Source: Brevibacillus brevis
Lineage (GTDB): Bacteria; Bacillota; Bacilli; Brevibacillales; Brevibacillaceae
Assembly (NCBI RefSeq): GCF_031583145.1
Contig: NZ_CP134050.1
Span: 323,501-387,500, forward strand
Direction: 5' to 3'
DNA: 64,000 bases
This document shows positions 26,720 to 35,020 of the stretch, one piece after another. The stretch's first letter is position 1. The number at the start of each line of letters is the position of its first letter. The translations under genes were made by a program, and so were the position numbers. Below the pieces are notes generated by a model. The model did no database searches and was not told where the DNA came from. It saw only the letters and a program-made list of their open reading frames with translations.

Positions 26720-28018
26720 ATGGGGCAAGTACAAGTGGCGGTTTCAAGCAAAACCGCGAAGAGGGCGCTGATCGCAAGCTTGATCGGTAGCTCGATCGAA
26801 TGGTTTGATTACTTTCTTTACGGAACGGTGGCTTCTCTCGTATTCAACAAGATTTTCTTCCCGAACTTTGATCCGGTCGTAGGTTTACTGCTCTCTTATT
26901 TATCCTTCGCACTGCCGTTCTTTATCCGTCCATTGGGCGGGATTGTGTTTAGCCACATCGGGGACAAGATCGGGCGAAAAAAGACACTGGTGCTTACTTT
27001 GTCGCTGATGGGCGGAGCCACCGTTCTCATCGGGCTTTTGCCCGATTATCAGGCGATCGGCGTATGGGCCCCGATCCTGTTGATTACGATGCGCTGCATC
27101 CAGGGCTTGGGAATCGGCGGAGAGTGGGGAGGAGCCTTGCTCCTGGCAGTCGAGTACTCAGGCAAGAATAACCGCGGTTTCTTCGGCAGCATTCCGCAAA
27201 TGGGCGTCACTGTCGGGATGCTCTTGGGCACGTTGGCCGTATCCATGATGACCGTCTTGCCGGAAGCACAGTTTATGTCGTGGGGCTGGCGCGTGCCGTT
27301 TTTGCTGAGCGCTCTGCTGGTATTCCTCGGCTTGTGGATCCGCAATGGCCTGGATGAGACACCGGCATTTAAAGAAGCGAAGGAAACGGGCAATATCGCG
27401 AAAGTGCCGATCGTCGAAACGTTGCGTTACCACTGGAAAGCGGTGCTGATTGCCACGGGCGCCAAAGTGGTGGAGACAGGGCCCTTCTACATTTTCGGGA
27501 CCTTTATCATTGCCTACGCGACAAAATATCAGGGCTATACCAACAGCGTGGCACTCAACGCGGTTACCATTGCGACACTGATCGCGACGTTCATGATTCC
27601 GTTCATGGGGAAACTGTCGGATAAATACGGCCGCAAACCTCTGTATATTGCAGGTACCGTAGCGATGCTGCTTTTCGCCTTCCCGTATTTTTACCTGATT
27701 TCATTGAAGTCGGCGGTATGGCTGACCGTTGCGACGGTAGTGGCTTTGGGGATTTTATGGACGCCGGTCACGGCAGTCCTGGGTACGATGTTCTCGGAAA
27801 TTTTCAGCACGAATGTGCGTTATACCGGGGTGACGCTCGGATATCAATTGGGAGCGGCGCTGGCAGGGGGCACAGCACCTTTGATCGCCACAGCTTTGCT
27901 GACCAAATACAATAATTCATGGGTACCGGTAGCCATTTACATTATCGTGACGAGCGTGATTTCGCTGATCGCGGTGAGTGCTACCCGCGAAACGAAAAAC
28001 GTCGACTTGGAAAAGTAG
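26720..28018 (+). CDS. MFS transporter, metabolite:H+ symporter (MHS) family
   Basis: 432 residues from ATG 26720, with AAAGGGGGA seven bases upstream; a GTG two codons earlier is less likely. Twelve helices are expected. The N-terminus IGSSIEWFDYFLYGTVASLVF and the loop GDKIGRKKTLVLTL are signature elements of the MHS subfamily (ShiA, ProP, KgtP). Members import organic acids, osmolytes or aromatic acids with protons; the substrate cannot be chosen from sequence. Divergent XRE-cupin regulator upstream; terminator downstream. Confidence 0.92.
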   Translation: MGQVQVAVSSKTAKRALIASLIGSSIEWFDYFLYGTVASLVFNKIFFPNFDPVVGLLLSYLSFALPFFIRPLGGIVFSHIGDKIGRKKTLVLTLSLMGGATVLIGLLPDYQAIGVWAPILLITMRCIQGLGIGGEWGGALLLAVEYSGKNNRGFFGSIPQMGVTVGMLLGTLAVSMMTVLPEAQFMSWGWRVPFLLSALLVFLGLWIRNGLDETPAFKEAKETGNIAKVPIVETLRYHWKAVLIATGAKVVETGPFYIFGTFIIAYATKYQGYTNSVALNAVTIATLIATFMIPFMGKLSDKYGRKPLYIAGTVAMLLFAFPYFYLISLKSAVWLTVATVVALGILWTPVTAVLGTMFSEIFSTNVRYTGVTLGYQLGAALAGGTAPLIATALLTKYNNSWVPVAIYIIVTSVISLIAVSATRETKNVDLEK

Positions 28019-28044
28019 GCATTGGCTGTATCCCGCAAACAAAA

Positions 28045-28082
28045 GAGGAAGGGGGCGTAGAGCTCCCTTCCTCGATTTTTTT
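28045..28082. terminator. terminator between convergent transporter and VOC genes
   Basis: GAGGAAGGG (28045-28053) pairs with CCCTTCCTC (28065-28073), followed by GATTTTTTT on the + strand. Confidence 0.8.
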
Positions 28083-28512
28083 ACATGGAGTGCTGGCCTT
28101 CCGTGTATATTTGGAAGCTCACACCGAACTTGTCCGTCACGATGCCGTAGGCTGGGCTAAAGAACGTTGCCTGCAGCGGCATGACAACGGTGCCGCCCTC
28201 TTGCAGGGCTTCGAAAAATTGCTTGGATTTGGCTGGATCGTCCGTCGAAAGACAGATGGTCACCAGACTGCCGTTTTGCACGGGCTGCCCAGGGAATGTG
28301 TCCGAGAACATCAAGTCGGATTCTCCGATCTTGATCGTCGCATGACTCACGCGGTTCCGTGCGGCTTCAGGTAGCGGAAACTCCGGGTTTTCCGGCATTT
28401 CTCCAAATGTCTGCATAAACAGCACGTTTGCGCCCAACGCTTTCTCGTAAAACTCGATCGCTTCTTTCGCAGTACCATCCATCATCAGGTAAGGGGTCAA
28501 GCGAATTGTCAT
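28081..28512 (-). CDS. VOC superfamily protein, PhnB/YjdN type
   Basis: 143 residues from ATG 28512 (an ATG two codons upstream at 28518 lies too close to GAGGAG). One glyoxalase/VOC-fold domain with MTIRLTPYLMMDGTAKEAIEFYEKALGA at the start and the PhnB-type end FGVSFQIYTEG. The sparse metal ligands are typical of this subgroup, whose biochemical role is unclear despite the 3-demethylubiquinone-methyltransferase label often given. Convergent with the MHS transporter. Confidence 0.85.
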   Translation of the reverse strand: MTIRLTPYLMMDGTAKEAIEFYEKALGANVLFMQTFGEMPENPEFPLPEAARNRVSHATIKIGESDLMFSDTFPGQPVQNGSLVTICLSTDDPAKSKQFFEALQEGGTVVMPLQATFFSPAYGIVTDKFGVSFQIYTEGQHSM

Positions 28513-28773
28513 GAACATTCAGCTCCTCGGCTAAAAATTGGGGTCATGCCAAAATGTGCGGCATATGGGTACATCCCCCAGTGTTGCCCGCAATTTGATT
28601 ATAAAATCAGGAACGTATGTTTGTAAAAGAAAAGTTTGGGATTTGCCCCAACATCGCAATCGAGAAGAAATACCCTTATCTGATTCAGGCTAGAATAGGG
28701 AAGCCAAACAATCATCGCAAAGGAGCGCTTGGGATATGCAGGCTCCTCCTGCGATGCGGAAAGGGGAACGATT

Positions 28774-30260
28774 GTGGAAAAACAGCAGGAATTGAAAGGT
28801 GCAGGGGGGACGTTCGGAAGCAAAGGCAACTTGATGGTGATCATGGTGATGATCCTGGGCGTGTTCGTGGCGATTCTCAATGAAACGCTGCTGAACGTGG
28901 CGTTGACCAAAATCATGGACGACCTCGGCATTTTGCCCAGCACGGCGCAGTGGCTGTCTACCGGCTATCTGCTCGTCATCGGCGTGCTCATTCCCGTCAC
29001 CGCTTACTTGCTTCAACGCTTTACGACCCGAACCTTGTTTTTGTCGGCCATGGGGCTCTTCACGCTGGGAACGTTCCTGGCCGCCGTATCCCCGGGCTTT
29101 TCTTTTCTGGTAGCGGGAAGGGTGCTTCAAGCGTCAGGTACGGGACTCCTGTTCCCTTTGCTGACCAATGTCGTATTTTCAATCGTCCCGCTGGAGAAAA
29201 GAGGATCGGCCATGGGGACAATCGGGATCGTCATCACGTTCGCGCCAGCGATCGGCCCGACTTTGTCGGGGATCATTGTCGAGCACTTCAGTTGGCGCGT
29301 CCTGTTTTACGGCGTGTTGCCGATCGCCATTTTCGTGATGGGGTTTGCCTTTGCCCGACTCAAAAATGTGACCGAGACGACGCGTCCGACGGTGGATTTG
29401 TTGTCGCTCCTGCTTTCGACCTGGGATTCGGAGGAATCGTGTACGGATTCAGCAGCGCAAGCGAAGGAAACGGGGGCTGGGCTGGCTACGGGGTGCTTCT
29501 TCCCATTGCGGTTGGCGCCGTTTCGCTGGCGCTCTTCACGTGGAGACAGCTCGCGATACCGGAGCCATTGCTTGACCTGCGCGCTTTTGGATACCGCATT
29601 TTCCGGATATCCGTGCTGATCATGATCATCGTCATGATGGCGATGTTTGCCGCGATGATGCTTCTGCCGATCTTTCTTCAAAATGCGCTGGACTACACCC
29701 CGCTGAAAGCAGGGCTGGTCATGCTCCCCGGCGGAGTGATCATGGGGATCATGTCTCCTGTGACCGGCCGCCTGTTCGATAAATTCGGGGCGAAATGGCT
29801 GGCGATTGCCGGACTGACGCTAATCGGGAATACGCTTTGGCAATTCGCCCACATTACGCTATCGACGTCGTACAGCACCATCATGCTGTTCAACACGCTG
29901 CTCATGCTCGGCATTTCCATGCTGATGATGCCTGTCATGACCAATGCGCTCAATGAGCTTCCTCCGCCGATGTACCCGCATGGGACTGCGATCATCGGGA
30001 CGCTGCAGCAGGTAGCCGGAGCGGTCGGGACAGCGCTGCTGGTCACCGTCATGATGAACGGCTCGCGAAAGTACTTGGAGCATCCGTTGTCCGGACAGGA
30101 TGAATCCGCCCTGCAGGCGCTGGCATTGATCGCAGGGATGAAAAACGCATCCCTGCTAGCATTCGGGCTCGTAGCCGTCGCGTGGGTGGCTTCTTTTTTC
30201 CTGAAGCGCGCTCATGGGCCCGAGCAGAAGCGGGCTGCCAAGCAAGTGTCCCCGGGATGA
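28774..30260 (+). pseudogene. DHA2-family drug efflux MFS gene with a single-base frameshift
   Basis: Two overlapping frames together encode one 14-helix EmrB/QacA-type exporter of ~495 residues. GTG 28774 (after AAAGGGGA) starts the first part, which includes GVFVAILNETLLNVAL and QWLSTGYLLVIGVLIPVTAYL and runs to TVDLLSLLLST. Near 29421 the frame must shift by one base (a C missing in ACCTGGGATTC) to continue as LGFGGIVYGFSSA, ending QVSPG at 30260. The halves are otherwise intact, with no other lesion, so this is either a recent mutation or a sequencing error. If real, the protein stops about 70 codons after the shift and is inactive. A MarR-type gene follows 271 bases on. Confidence 0.85.
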
Positions 30261-30355
30261 AGCGAAGGAACACGCCGTCCATCAGCACTATGTAGTAAAA
30301 TTGACTAAAAGAGATCGGAGACCCGGCAACGCCAGGAAACGGAATGGAACTCGAT

Positions 30356-30432
30356 AAAACTGTGGACCGCCTGGCACATGAATGGATGTTCGTGCCAGGC
30401 GAGTCTGATGGTGCGCTATATACAGTTTTTTT
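30356..30432 (+). terminator. two-stem terminator between the efflux gene and the MarR operon
   Basis: Outer stem AAAACTGT (30356-30363) / ACAGTTTT (30422-30429) encloses a perfect ten-base inner stem CGCCTGGCAC (30368-30377) / GTGCCAGGCG (30392-30401). A T run ends the outer stem. About 20 unpaired bases lie between the two right-hand arms. Confidence 0.6.
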
Positions 30433-30461
30433 AGATGTGGGATATTTTTCAATCAACCAGG

Positions 30462-30508
30462 TTGACAATCGATTCTTTTCGTTTTACAATTATCTCGAAT
30501 TCAAGATA
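30462..30508 (+). promoter_or_regulatory. promoter and operator of the MarR (mhqR-like) gene
   Basis: TTGACA (30462-30467), 17 bases, TACAAT (30485-30490), directly followed by the dyad TATCTCGAATTCAAGATA (30491-30508), which covers the start site. The dyad has the TATCT-N8-AGATA form that I recall for B. subtilis MhqR boxes and recurs before the next gene, implying autorepression. Confidence 0.75.
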
Positions 30509-30531
30509 TTAAAAACAAAGGGAATGGTACC

Positions 30532-30984
30532 ATGAGTAGAGAAGAGGACCTCGATGCTCTTTCCTTGAAGCTATTTGTGATCTTGTCCCGAGCCTATCGT
30601 TCGATAAGCGACTATGTATCGGAGGACATGAAGCGGTACGGATTGAACCCATCCGAGTTCATGGTTCTCGAGCTGCTGTACCATAAGGGCGATCAGCCCA
30701 TCCAGAAAATCGGCAAGAAGGTGCTGCTCGCAAGCGGCAGCATGACGTACGTGATCGACAAGCTGGAAGCCAAGCGATTGCTGAAACGAAAGCTGTACCC
30801 GGAGGATCGGCGGGTCGTGTACGCAGCCATCACTGCAGAAGGGAAGAAGCTGATGGATGAAATTTTCCCGCAGCATCGGGCGGCGATCGAGACGCTGTTC
30901 GAGGAATGGACGTCCGAGCAAAAGGAAGCGGTGATTGAGCTGTTAAAAAGGACAGGGCGCAAAGTCTTGGACAGGAAGCAGTAA
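30532..30984 (+). CDS. mhqR: MarR family repressor, MhqR-like
   Basis: 150 residues, ATG 30532 with AAAGGGA upstream. The winged helix covers residues ~35-105 (NPSEFMVLELLYHKGDQPIQKIGKKVLLASGSMTYVIDKLEAKRLLKRK...PEDRRVVYAAITAEG). There is no obvious redox-pair Cys. In B. subtilis MhqR represses azoreductase, nitroreductase, dioxygenase and esterase genes that detoxify quinones and catechol-like electrophiles. Exactly such genes follow here, so the assignment rests on family plus context. Matching operators before this gene and before the nitroreductase support direct control of both. Confidence 0.85.
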   Translation: MSREEDLDALSLKLFVILSRAYRSISDYVSEDMKRYGLNPSEFMVLELLYHKGDQPIQKIGKKVLLASGSMTYVIDKLEAKRLLKRKLYPEDRRVVYAAITAEGKKLMDEIFPQHRAAIETLFEEWTSEQKEAVIELLKRTGRKVLDRKQ

Positions 30985-31001
30985 CATTTTCTTGCAGGAT
31001 A

Positions 31002-31019
31002 TATCTTAAATTAAAGATA
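31002..31019 (+). promoter_or_regulatory. second MhqR-like operator
   Basis: TATCTTAAATTAAAGATA, an 18-base dyad with perfect outer arms (TATCTT/AAGATA), lies 26 bases before the nitroreductase start and shares the TATCT-N8-AGATA pattern of the operator at 30491. Confidence 0.75.
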
Positions 31020-31044
31020 CATGAATTCGAGAGGAGAGATCCCC

Positions 31045-31680
31045 ATGAGTGATTTTTCTACCCTGGTAAAAGCAAGGCGTTCCGCCGCCAAATTCATTCC
31101 CGGTGTGGAGATGGCAGCAAGCGAGCTTGACGAGATTCTCGCGCTTGTGAAGTTTGCTCCATCCGCTTTCAACCTGCAGCACGCCCGCTATGTGATCGTA
31201 AATGATGACGAGACGAAACTCAGAGTATACGAGGCTGCCCAGAAGCAATATAAAGTCAAAACCGCTTCCGCTGTCATCCTCGTGCTCGGCGACAAGGAAG
31301 CGCACTTGCAGGCGGGAAAAATCAACGAGGGACTTCTCCAGCTGGGCGTCATCGATCAAAGGGAATACGATTATACCGTCTCCTCGATTCAGTCGTTTTA
31401 CGAGAACGGCGGAGACATGCTGAAACGGGATGAGGCGATTCGCAATGCGAGCCTTTCCGCGATGCTGTTCATGCTGGCGGCAAAAGAGAAGGGCTGGGAT
31501 ACATGCCCGATGATTGGCTTCGATCCCGAAGAGATTCGCCGGATACTGGATATTCCCGAGCGGTTTGTGCCGGCCTTGATGATCGCGATCGGCAAAGAAG
31601 ACCTGTCGGGCCAGCGTCCTCGAGGCTACCGCAAGCCCGTCGGAGAGTTTGTCAGCTACAACCGATTTCAACAAAAGTGA
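31045..31680 (+). CDS. mhqN: nitroreductase family protein, MhqN-like
   Basis: 211 residues from ATG 31045, six bases after GAGGAGAG; an ATG at 31021 lies too close to the operator to have a site. The FMN-binding nitroreductase fold shows KARRSAAKFIPG at the start, FAPSAFNLQHARYVIV (FMN phosphate region), and GWDTCPMIGFDPEEIRRILDIP near the end. It should reduce quinones or nitro compounds with NAD(P)H. First gene of the nitroreductase-dioxygenase-esterase unit behind its own operator. Confidence 0.88.
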   Translation: MSDFSTLVKARRSAAKFIPGVEMAASELDEILALVKFAPSAFNLQHARYVIVNDDETKLRVYEAAQKQYKVKTASAVILVLGDKEAHLQAGKINEGLLQLGVIDQREYDYTVSSIQSFYENGGDMLKRDEAIRNASLSAMLFMLAAKEKGWDTCPMIGFDPEEIRRILDIPERFVPALMIAIGKEDLSGQRPRGYRKPVGEFVSYNRFQQK

Positions 31681-31698
31681 TAATCAGGAGGGTGAATC

Positions 31699-32649
31699 AT
31701 GATGAAACAGCAAACGACAGGAATCCATCATATTACGGCTTTTTCCAGAAACGCGCAGGAGAACGTAGACTTTTACGCAGGCTTGCTCGGCTTGCGGCTC
31801 GTCAAAAAGACCATTAACTTCGATGCGCCGGAAGTCTACCATCTTTATTTCGGCAATGAGGTGGGGAGTCCGGGAACGGCGATGACGTTCTTCCCGTGGT
31901 CGACTTCTCGCAAAGGCCGTGTGGGCGGCGGGCAGGTCGGGTATACGACCTTCCTGATTCCAGTTGGCACACTCGATTTTTGGGCGGATCGACTGGCAAA
32001 ATTCAACGTCCCTTATACAAGAGTCGAGCGTTTTGGGGAAACGTACCTGCAGTTCGCGGATCAGGACGGTCTGCAGCTGGAGCTGGTTGAGCGCGAAGGC
32101 GGGCAGCCCAGCAAGTGGTCGTTCGGCGGCATTCCTGCGGAGAACGCGATCAAAGGATTCGGCGGGGCCATTCTGTACAGCGTCCATCCGGCCAAGACGA
32201 TGGAAGTGCTGCAAACTGTGATGGGATTGGAAAAAATAGGCGAAGAGGGCGGCCTTGTGCGCTTCCGGGCGACAGGCGATTTGGGCAACATCATCGACGT
32301 CAATGCCGAGCCCATGCCGCGCGGGGCAGGAGGAGCCGGGACCGTTCACCATATTGCCTGGAGGGCGAAAGACGACCAGGATCATCGCAAATGGAGAGAG
32401 CACGTGCAGGCGAACGGGCTTCAGCCGACCGACATCGTGGACCGGCAATATTTCAACGCCGTCTACTTCCGCGAATACGGAGAAATTCTGTTTGAGATCG
32501 CGACCGATCCTCCGGGTTTCGAGAAAGACGAGCCGTTCGAGACACTGGGCGAAAAGCTGATGCTCCCGGAATGGTATGAGCCGTACCGCCAGCAAATCGA
32601 GCAGGGCCTGATGCCGATCGAGGTACGTGTCCTCAAGGGGGACGAGTGA
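31699..32649 (+). CDS. mhqO: ring-cleaving dioxygenase of the VOC superfamily, MhqO-like
   Basis: 316 residues, ATG 31699 with AGGAGGGTG upstream. Two VOC (glyoxalase/extradiol dioxygenase) modules in tandem: residues ~5-130 begin GIHHITAFSRNAQENVDFYAGLLGLRLVKKTINF, and ~145-290 contain TVHHIAWRAKDDQDHRKW and YFREYGEILFEIATDPPGF. His in HHIT and HHIA and Glu in LFEIA are the expected metal ligands. Predicted to open hydroquinone or catechol rings as the Bacillus MhqA/E/O proteins are thought to. It overlaps no neighbour and is one base from the next start. Confidence 0.88.
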   Translation: MMKQQTTGIHHITAFSRNAQENVDFYAGLLGLRLVKKTINFDAPEVYHLYFGNEVGSPGTAMTFFPWSTSRKGRVGGGQVGYTTFLIPVGTLDFWADRLAKFNVPYTRVERFGETYLQFADQDGLQLELVEREGGQPSKWSFGGIPAENAIKGFGGAILYSVHPAKTMEVLQTVMGLEKIGEEGGLVRFRATGDLGNIIDVNAEPMPRGAGGAGTVHHIAWRAKDDQDHRKWREHVQANGLQPTDIVDRQYFNAVYFREYGEILFEIATDPPGFEKDEPFETLGEKLMLPEWYEPYRQQIEQGLMPIEVRVLKGDE

Positions 32650-32650
32650 C

Positions 32651-33265
32651 ATGAAGCATGTATTTCGCAAAGGAACCGATCTGAAGGCGCCTACCTTGCT
32701 GCTCCTGCACGGCACAGGCGGAGACGAAAACGATCTGCTGCCATTGGCTTCGCGCTTGTACCCAGGCGCTTCCGTGCTCAGCGTTCGGGGCAACGTACTG
32801 GAAAACGGCATGCCGCGCTTTTTCAGACGGCTGGCGGAAGGGGTATTTGACGAGGAAGACCTCATCTTCCGCACGAAAGAACTCAATGATTTTCTGGATC
32901 AGGCGGCTCTCGAATACCAGTTTGACCGTGATCATGTGGTAGCGGTCGGTTATTCCAACGGAGCGAACATCGCCGGGAGTCTGCTGTTCCATTACCAGGA
33001 TGCGCTGAGCGGGGCGATTCTCTATCATCCGATGGTGCCGCGCAGGGGAATTCCGCTCCCGGATCTGTCCCGCGTGCCGATTTTCATCAGCGCTGGCAAG
33101 AACGACCCGATCTGCTCTCCGCAAGAGACGGAGGAGCTCGTCCGTCTGTTTGAAGGAGCACAAGCACCGGTGCAGGTCCATTGGACTTCCTTTGGCCATC
33201 AGCTCACCGGAGCGGAAGTGGATGCCTCAGCCGGATGGCTCCGAAAGGCGTTCGATCTGGACTGA
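32651..33265 (+). CDS. mhqD: alpha/beta hydrolase (carboxylesterase/phospholipase), MhqD-like
   Basis: 204 residues from ATG 32651, which follows the dioxygenase stop by one base and has AAGGGGGAC at good distance; a GTG at 32627 is a less likely start. The fold is a short alpha/beta hydrolase: TLLLLHGTGGDENDLLPLA (oxyanion region), nucleophile elbow GYSNGA, acid in SAGKNDPIC and base in SFGHQLT. The MhqD family is co-regulated with quinone detoxification; its substrate is not settled. Last gene of the operon, followed by a terminator. Confidence 0.88.
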   Translation: MKHVFRKGTDLKAPTLLLLHGTGGDENDLLPLASRLYPGASVLSVRGNVLENGMPRFFRRLAEGVFDEEDLIFRTKELNDFLDQAALEYQFDRDHVVAVGYSNGANIAGSLLFHYQDALSGAILYHPMVPRRGIPLPDLSRVPIFISAGKNDPICSPQETEELVRLFEGAQAPVQVHWTSFGHQLTGAEVDASAGWLRKAFDLD

Positions 33266-33280
33266 TTCGTACGACCGAAG

Positions 33281-33313
33281 AACAGCAGGAGAAGGGTTGC
33301 TCTGCTGTTTTTT
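33281..33313 (+). terminator. terminator of the mhq-like operon
   Basis: AACAGCAG (33281-33288) pairs with CTGCTGTT (33302-33309), followed by TTTTGC. A further hairpin GCTGCCGGG (33331-33339) / CCCGGCAGC (33360-33368) with TTTTT eight bases on may be a back-up. Confidence 0.8.
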
Positions 33314-33394
33314 GCTGCGCAAAAACCGGAGCTGCCGGGTAAAAGGACGGCGGACACGACCCGGCAGCAGTATTTTTCGATAAGAAGGGTTACT

Positions 33395-33698
33395 TAAACG
33401 TTTGTTTAGGGACCTTCCCGTGTCCAAAAGGCGTCGCTCGAAGGGGATGCGCCGGGGGAATCGATCAGGCGGATATTCCCCAGGGTCTATAAGCCCTAGT
33501 CAAAACAAGTCATTGCCTGTCCTGGCCAAGGCCGATCCGGGACAGGTTTTTTTCGTGGGATAAGGAGTGGCTTATCGGCATCGTTCTAGGCTTATGAAGT
33601 TTTACGAATGATGTAATAATTCTTTTTATATTTAAAATAATAAAAAAACGAACGTACAATGTTGCTGTAACGCCATTCGAAGTATAGGGGGTATTTCT
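33395..33698 (+). other. structured intergenic segment upstream of the molybdenum-hydroxylase region
   Basis: From left: dyad TAAAC-GTTT-GTTTA (33395-33408); short stem GGAC/GTCC (33411-33426); stem GGGGAAT/ATTCCCC (about 33453-33480); stem AGGG/CCCT (about 33482-33497); and a terminator hairpin CCTGTCC (33516-33522) / GGGACAGG (33539-33546) with seven Ts. The chain of stems ending in a terminator looks like a regulatory leader, but I match it to no known riboswitch. After it, 33555-33690 is AT-rich with a TACAAT hexamer at 33655-33660. Confidence 0.45.
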
Positions 33699-34973
33699 TT
33701 GAGCCAACTGGGGACAGCAGCGAGCGCAGTGCCTGAAAAAGTGACGAAGGCGAGATGGATCTACATCGGATTGCCTTTGCTCATTTTATTCACCGTTTCC
33801 ATGATCGACAAGTCAAACATCAACGTCCTGCTGGCGAACAAACCGTTTCTGCAGGATTTGGGGATCAAGGATGGCGCGATCAAGGGTTCCTTGAGCAGCA
33901 TTTTCCTGATCACCTACGCCATTGGACAGTTTGGCTGGGGGTTTGTCGTTGACCGGATCGGCGCGTTTAAAAGCGGTCTTATCGGTATTTTCTTCTGGGT
34001 CGTCGCGATGGTATTGGGTGGATTGGCTGAATCGGTGTCTGCCCTGTTCTGGTCCCGCTCCATTCTCGGTTTGAGCGAAGGCGTGCTGTATCCGATCGCG
34101 CTGACGTTGACGGCGAAGTGGTTCCCCGGCAATGAGCAGGCGAAAGCGCAGGCGCTGTGGTTCAACGGCAACTCGCTCGGGCCGGTAATCGGTCTGCCGA
34201 TTATCGCCATGGTGGCTCAAAACTATGGCTGGAGAGAAAGCTACCATGCGCTGGGTGCGGTTTCTCTCCTCTGTTTCATCTTGTTTTGGGTGATGGTCCG
34301 AAATAACCCCGGCTCTCACTACGCGGTAAGCGCCGCCGAAAAAAAATTCATCGAATCGGGCGCAGAAACCGGCAAAAAAGAGCTCGCCAATACGAGCGAA
34401 GTCAAAGCGGTATTGAAGAACCCGATCTTCTGGGTGCTGGTCGCGGTGTACGGCTGTATTTCCATCGGCTTCTACGGAATCTCCACATTTCTGCCGAGCT
34501 ATTTGACGGAAGCCAAGCAAATCCCGTTTGTTCAATCCGCGGTAATCAACGCGGCGGGCTACGGACTGGCGATCCTGGTGCAGATGGGTTCCGGTTTCTG
34601 GTCGGACAGGCTCATGAAGCGCGCGGTGTTCGTTGGCGGAGCGAGTGCACTGATCATCCTTTTCATGCTCCTGGCGATGTTCACGTCCAGCGCGGTTGGC
34701 GCCCAGGTCTTGACCATTATGCTCATCAGCGTGCTCCTGATGCCGGCGGCTTTGACCATGACCATGCTGCACAAGGTGGCGTCTCCTCAGGTGATGGGAC
34801 GCATTGGCGGTATTTTCGGCTGTATTTCGTACGTGTTGGCTGCGATCGGGCCGATGGTCGTAGGAGCAGTCAGTCAGCTTAGCGGGTCGTATACCGGAGG
34901 CTTCCTGGTGCTCCTCGGCTTTATCGTCGTCTCGCTGGTGCTCTGTCTGGTTTTGATGCGAAAAGGGTACTGA
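33699..34973 (+). CDS. MFS transporter, anion:cation symporter (ACS) type
   Basis: 424 residues from TTG 33699 with AGGGGGT upstream. Twelve helices. The loop VDRIGAFKSGLIGIFFWVVAMVLGG and GLSEGVLYPIALTLTAKWFPGNEQAKAQALWFNGNSLGPVIGLPI are typical of the ACS family (hexuronate, galactonate, phthalate and similar anions). It precedes xdhC and mocA on the same strand and probably imports the substrate of the CoxGMSL-type hydroxylase downstream. The exact substrate is unknown. Confidence 0.88.
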   Translation: MSQLGTAASAVPEKVTKARWIYIGLPLLILFTVSMIDKSNINVLLANKPFLQDLGIKDGAIKGSLSSIFLITYAIGQFGWGFVVDRIGAFKSGLIGIFFWVVAMVLGGLAESVSALFWSRSILGLSEGVLYPIALTLTAKWFPGNEQAKAQALWFNGNSLGPVIGLPIIAMVAQNYGWRESYHALGAVSLLCFILFWVMVRNNPGSHYAVSAAEKKFIESGAETGKKELANTSEVKAVLKNPIFWVLVAVYGCISIGFYGISTFLPSYLTEAKQIPFVQSAVINAAGYGLAILVQMGSGFWSDRLMKRAVFVGGASALIILFMLLAMFTSSAVGAQVLTIMLISVLLMPAALTMTMLHKVASPQVMGRIGGIFGCISYVLAAIGPMVVGAVSQLSGSYTGGFLVLLGFIVVSLVLCLVLMRKGY

Positions 34974-35020
34974 CCGACCCATTCAGGACAGCTTAGGGAT
35001 AACAGGAGGAGGATGTCGAC

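Noticed and set aside
30301..30350. Resemblance of ACCCGGCAACGCCAGGAAACGG to part of an S-box (SAM) riboswitch
   Set aside because: Only the short ACCCGGCAAC piece fits; the remaining conserved S-box elements are missing and the downstream gene is a MarR repressor.
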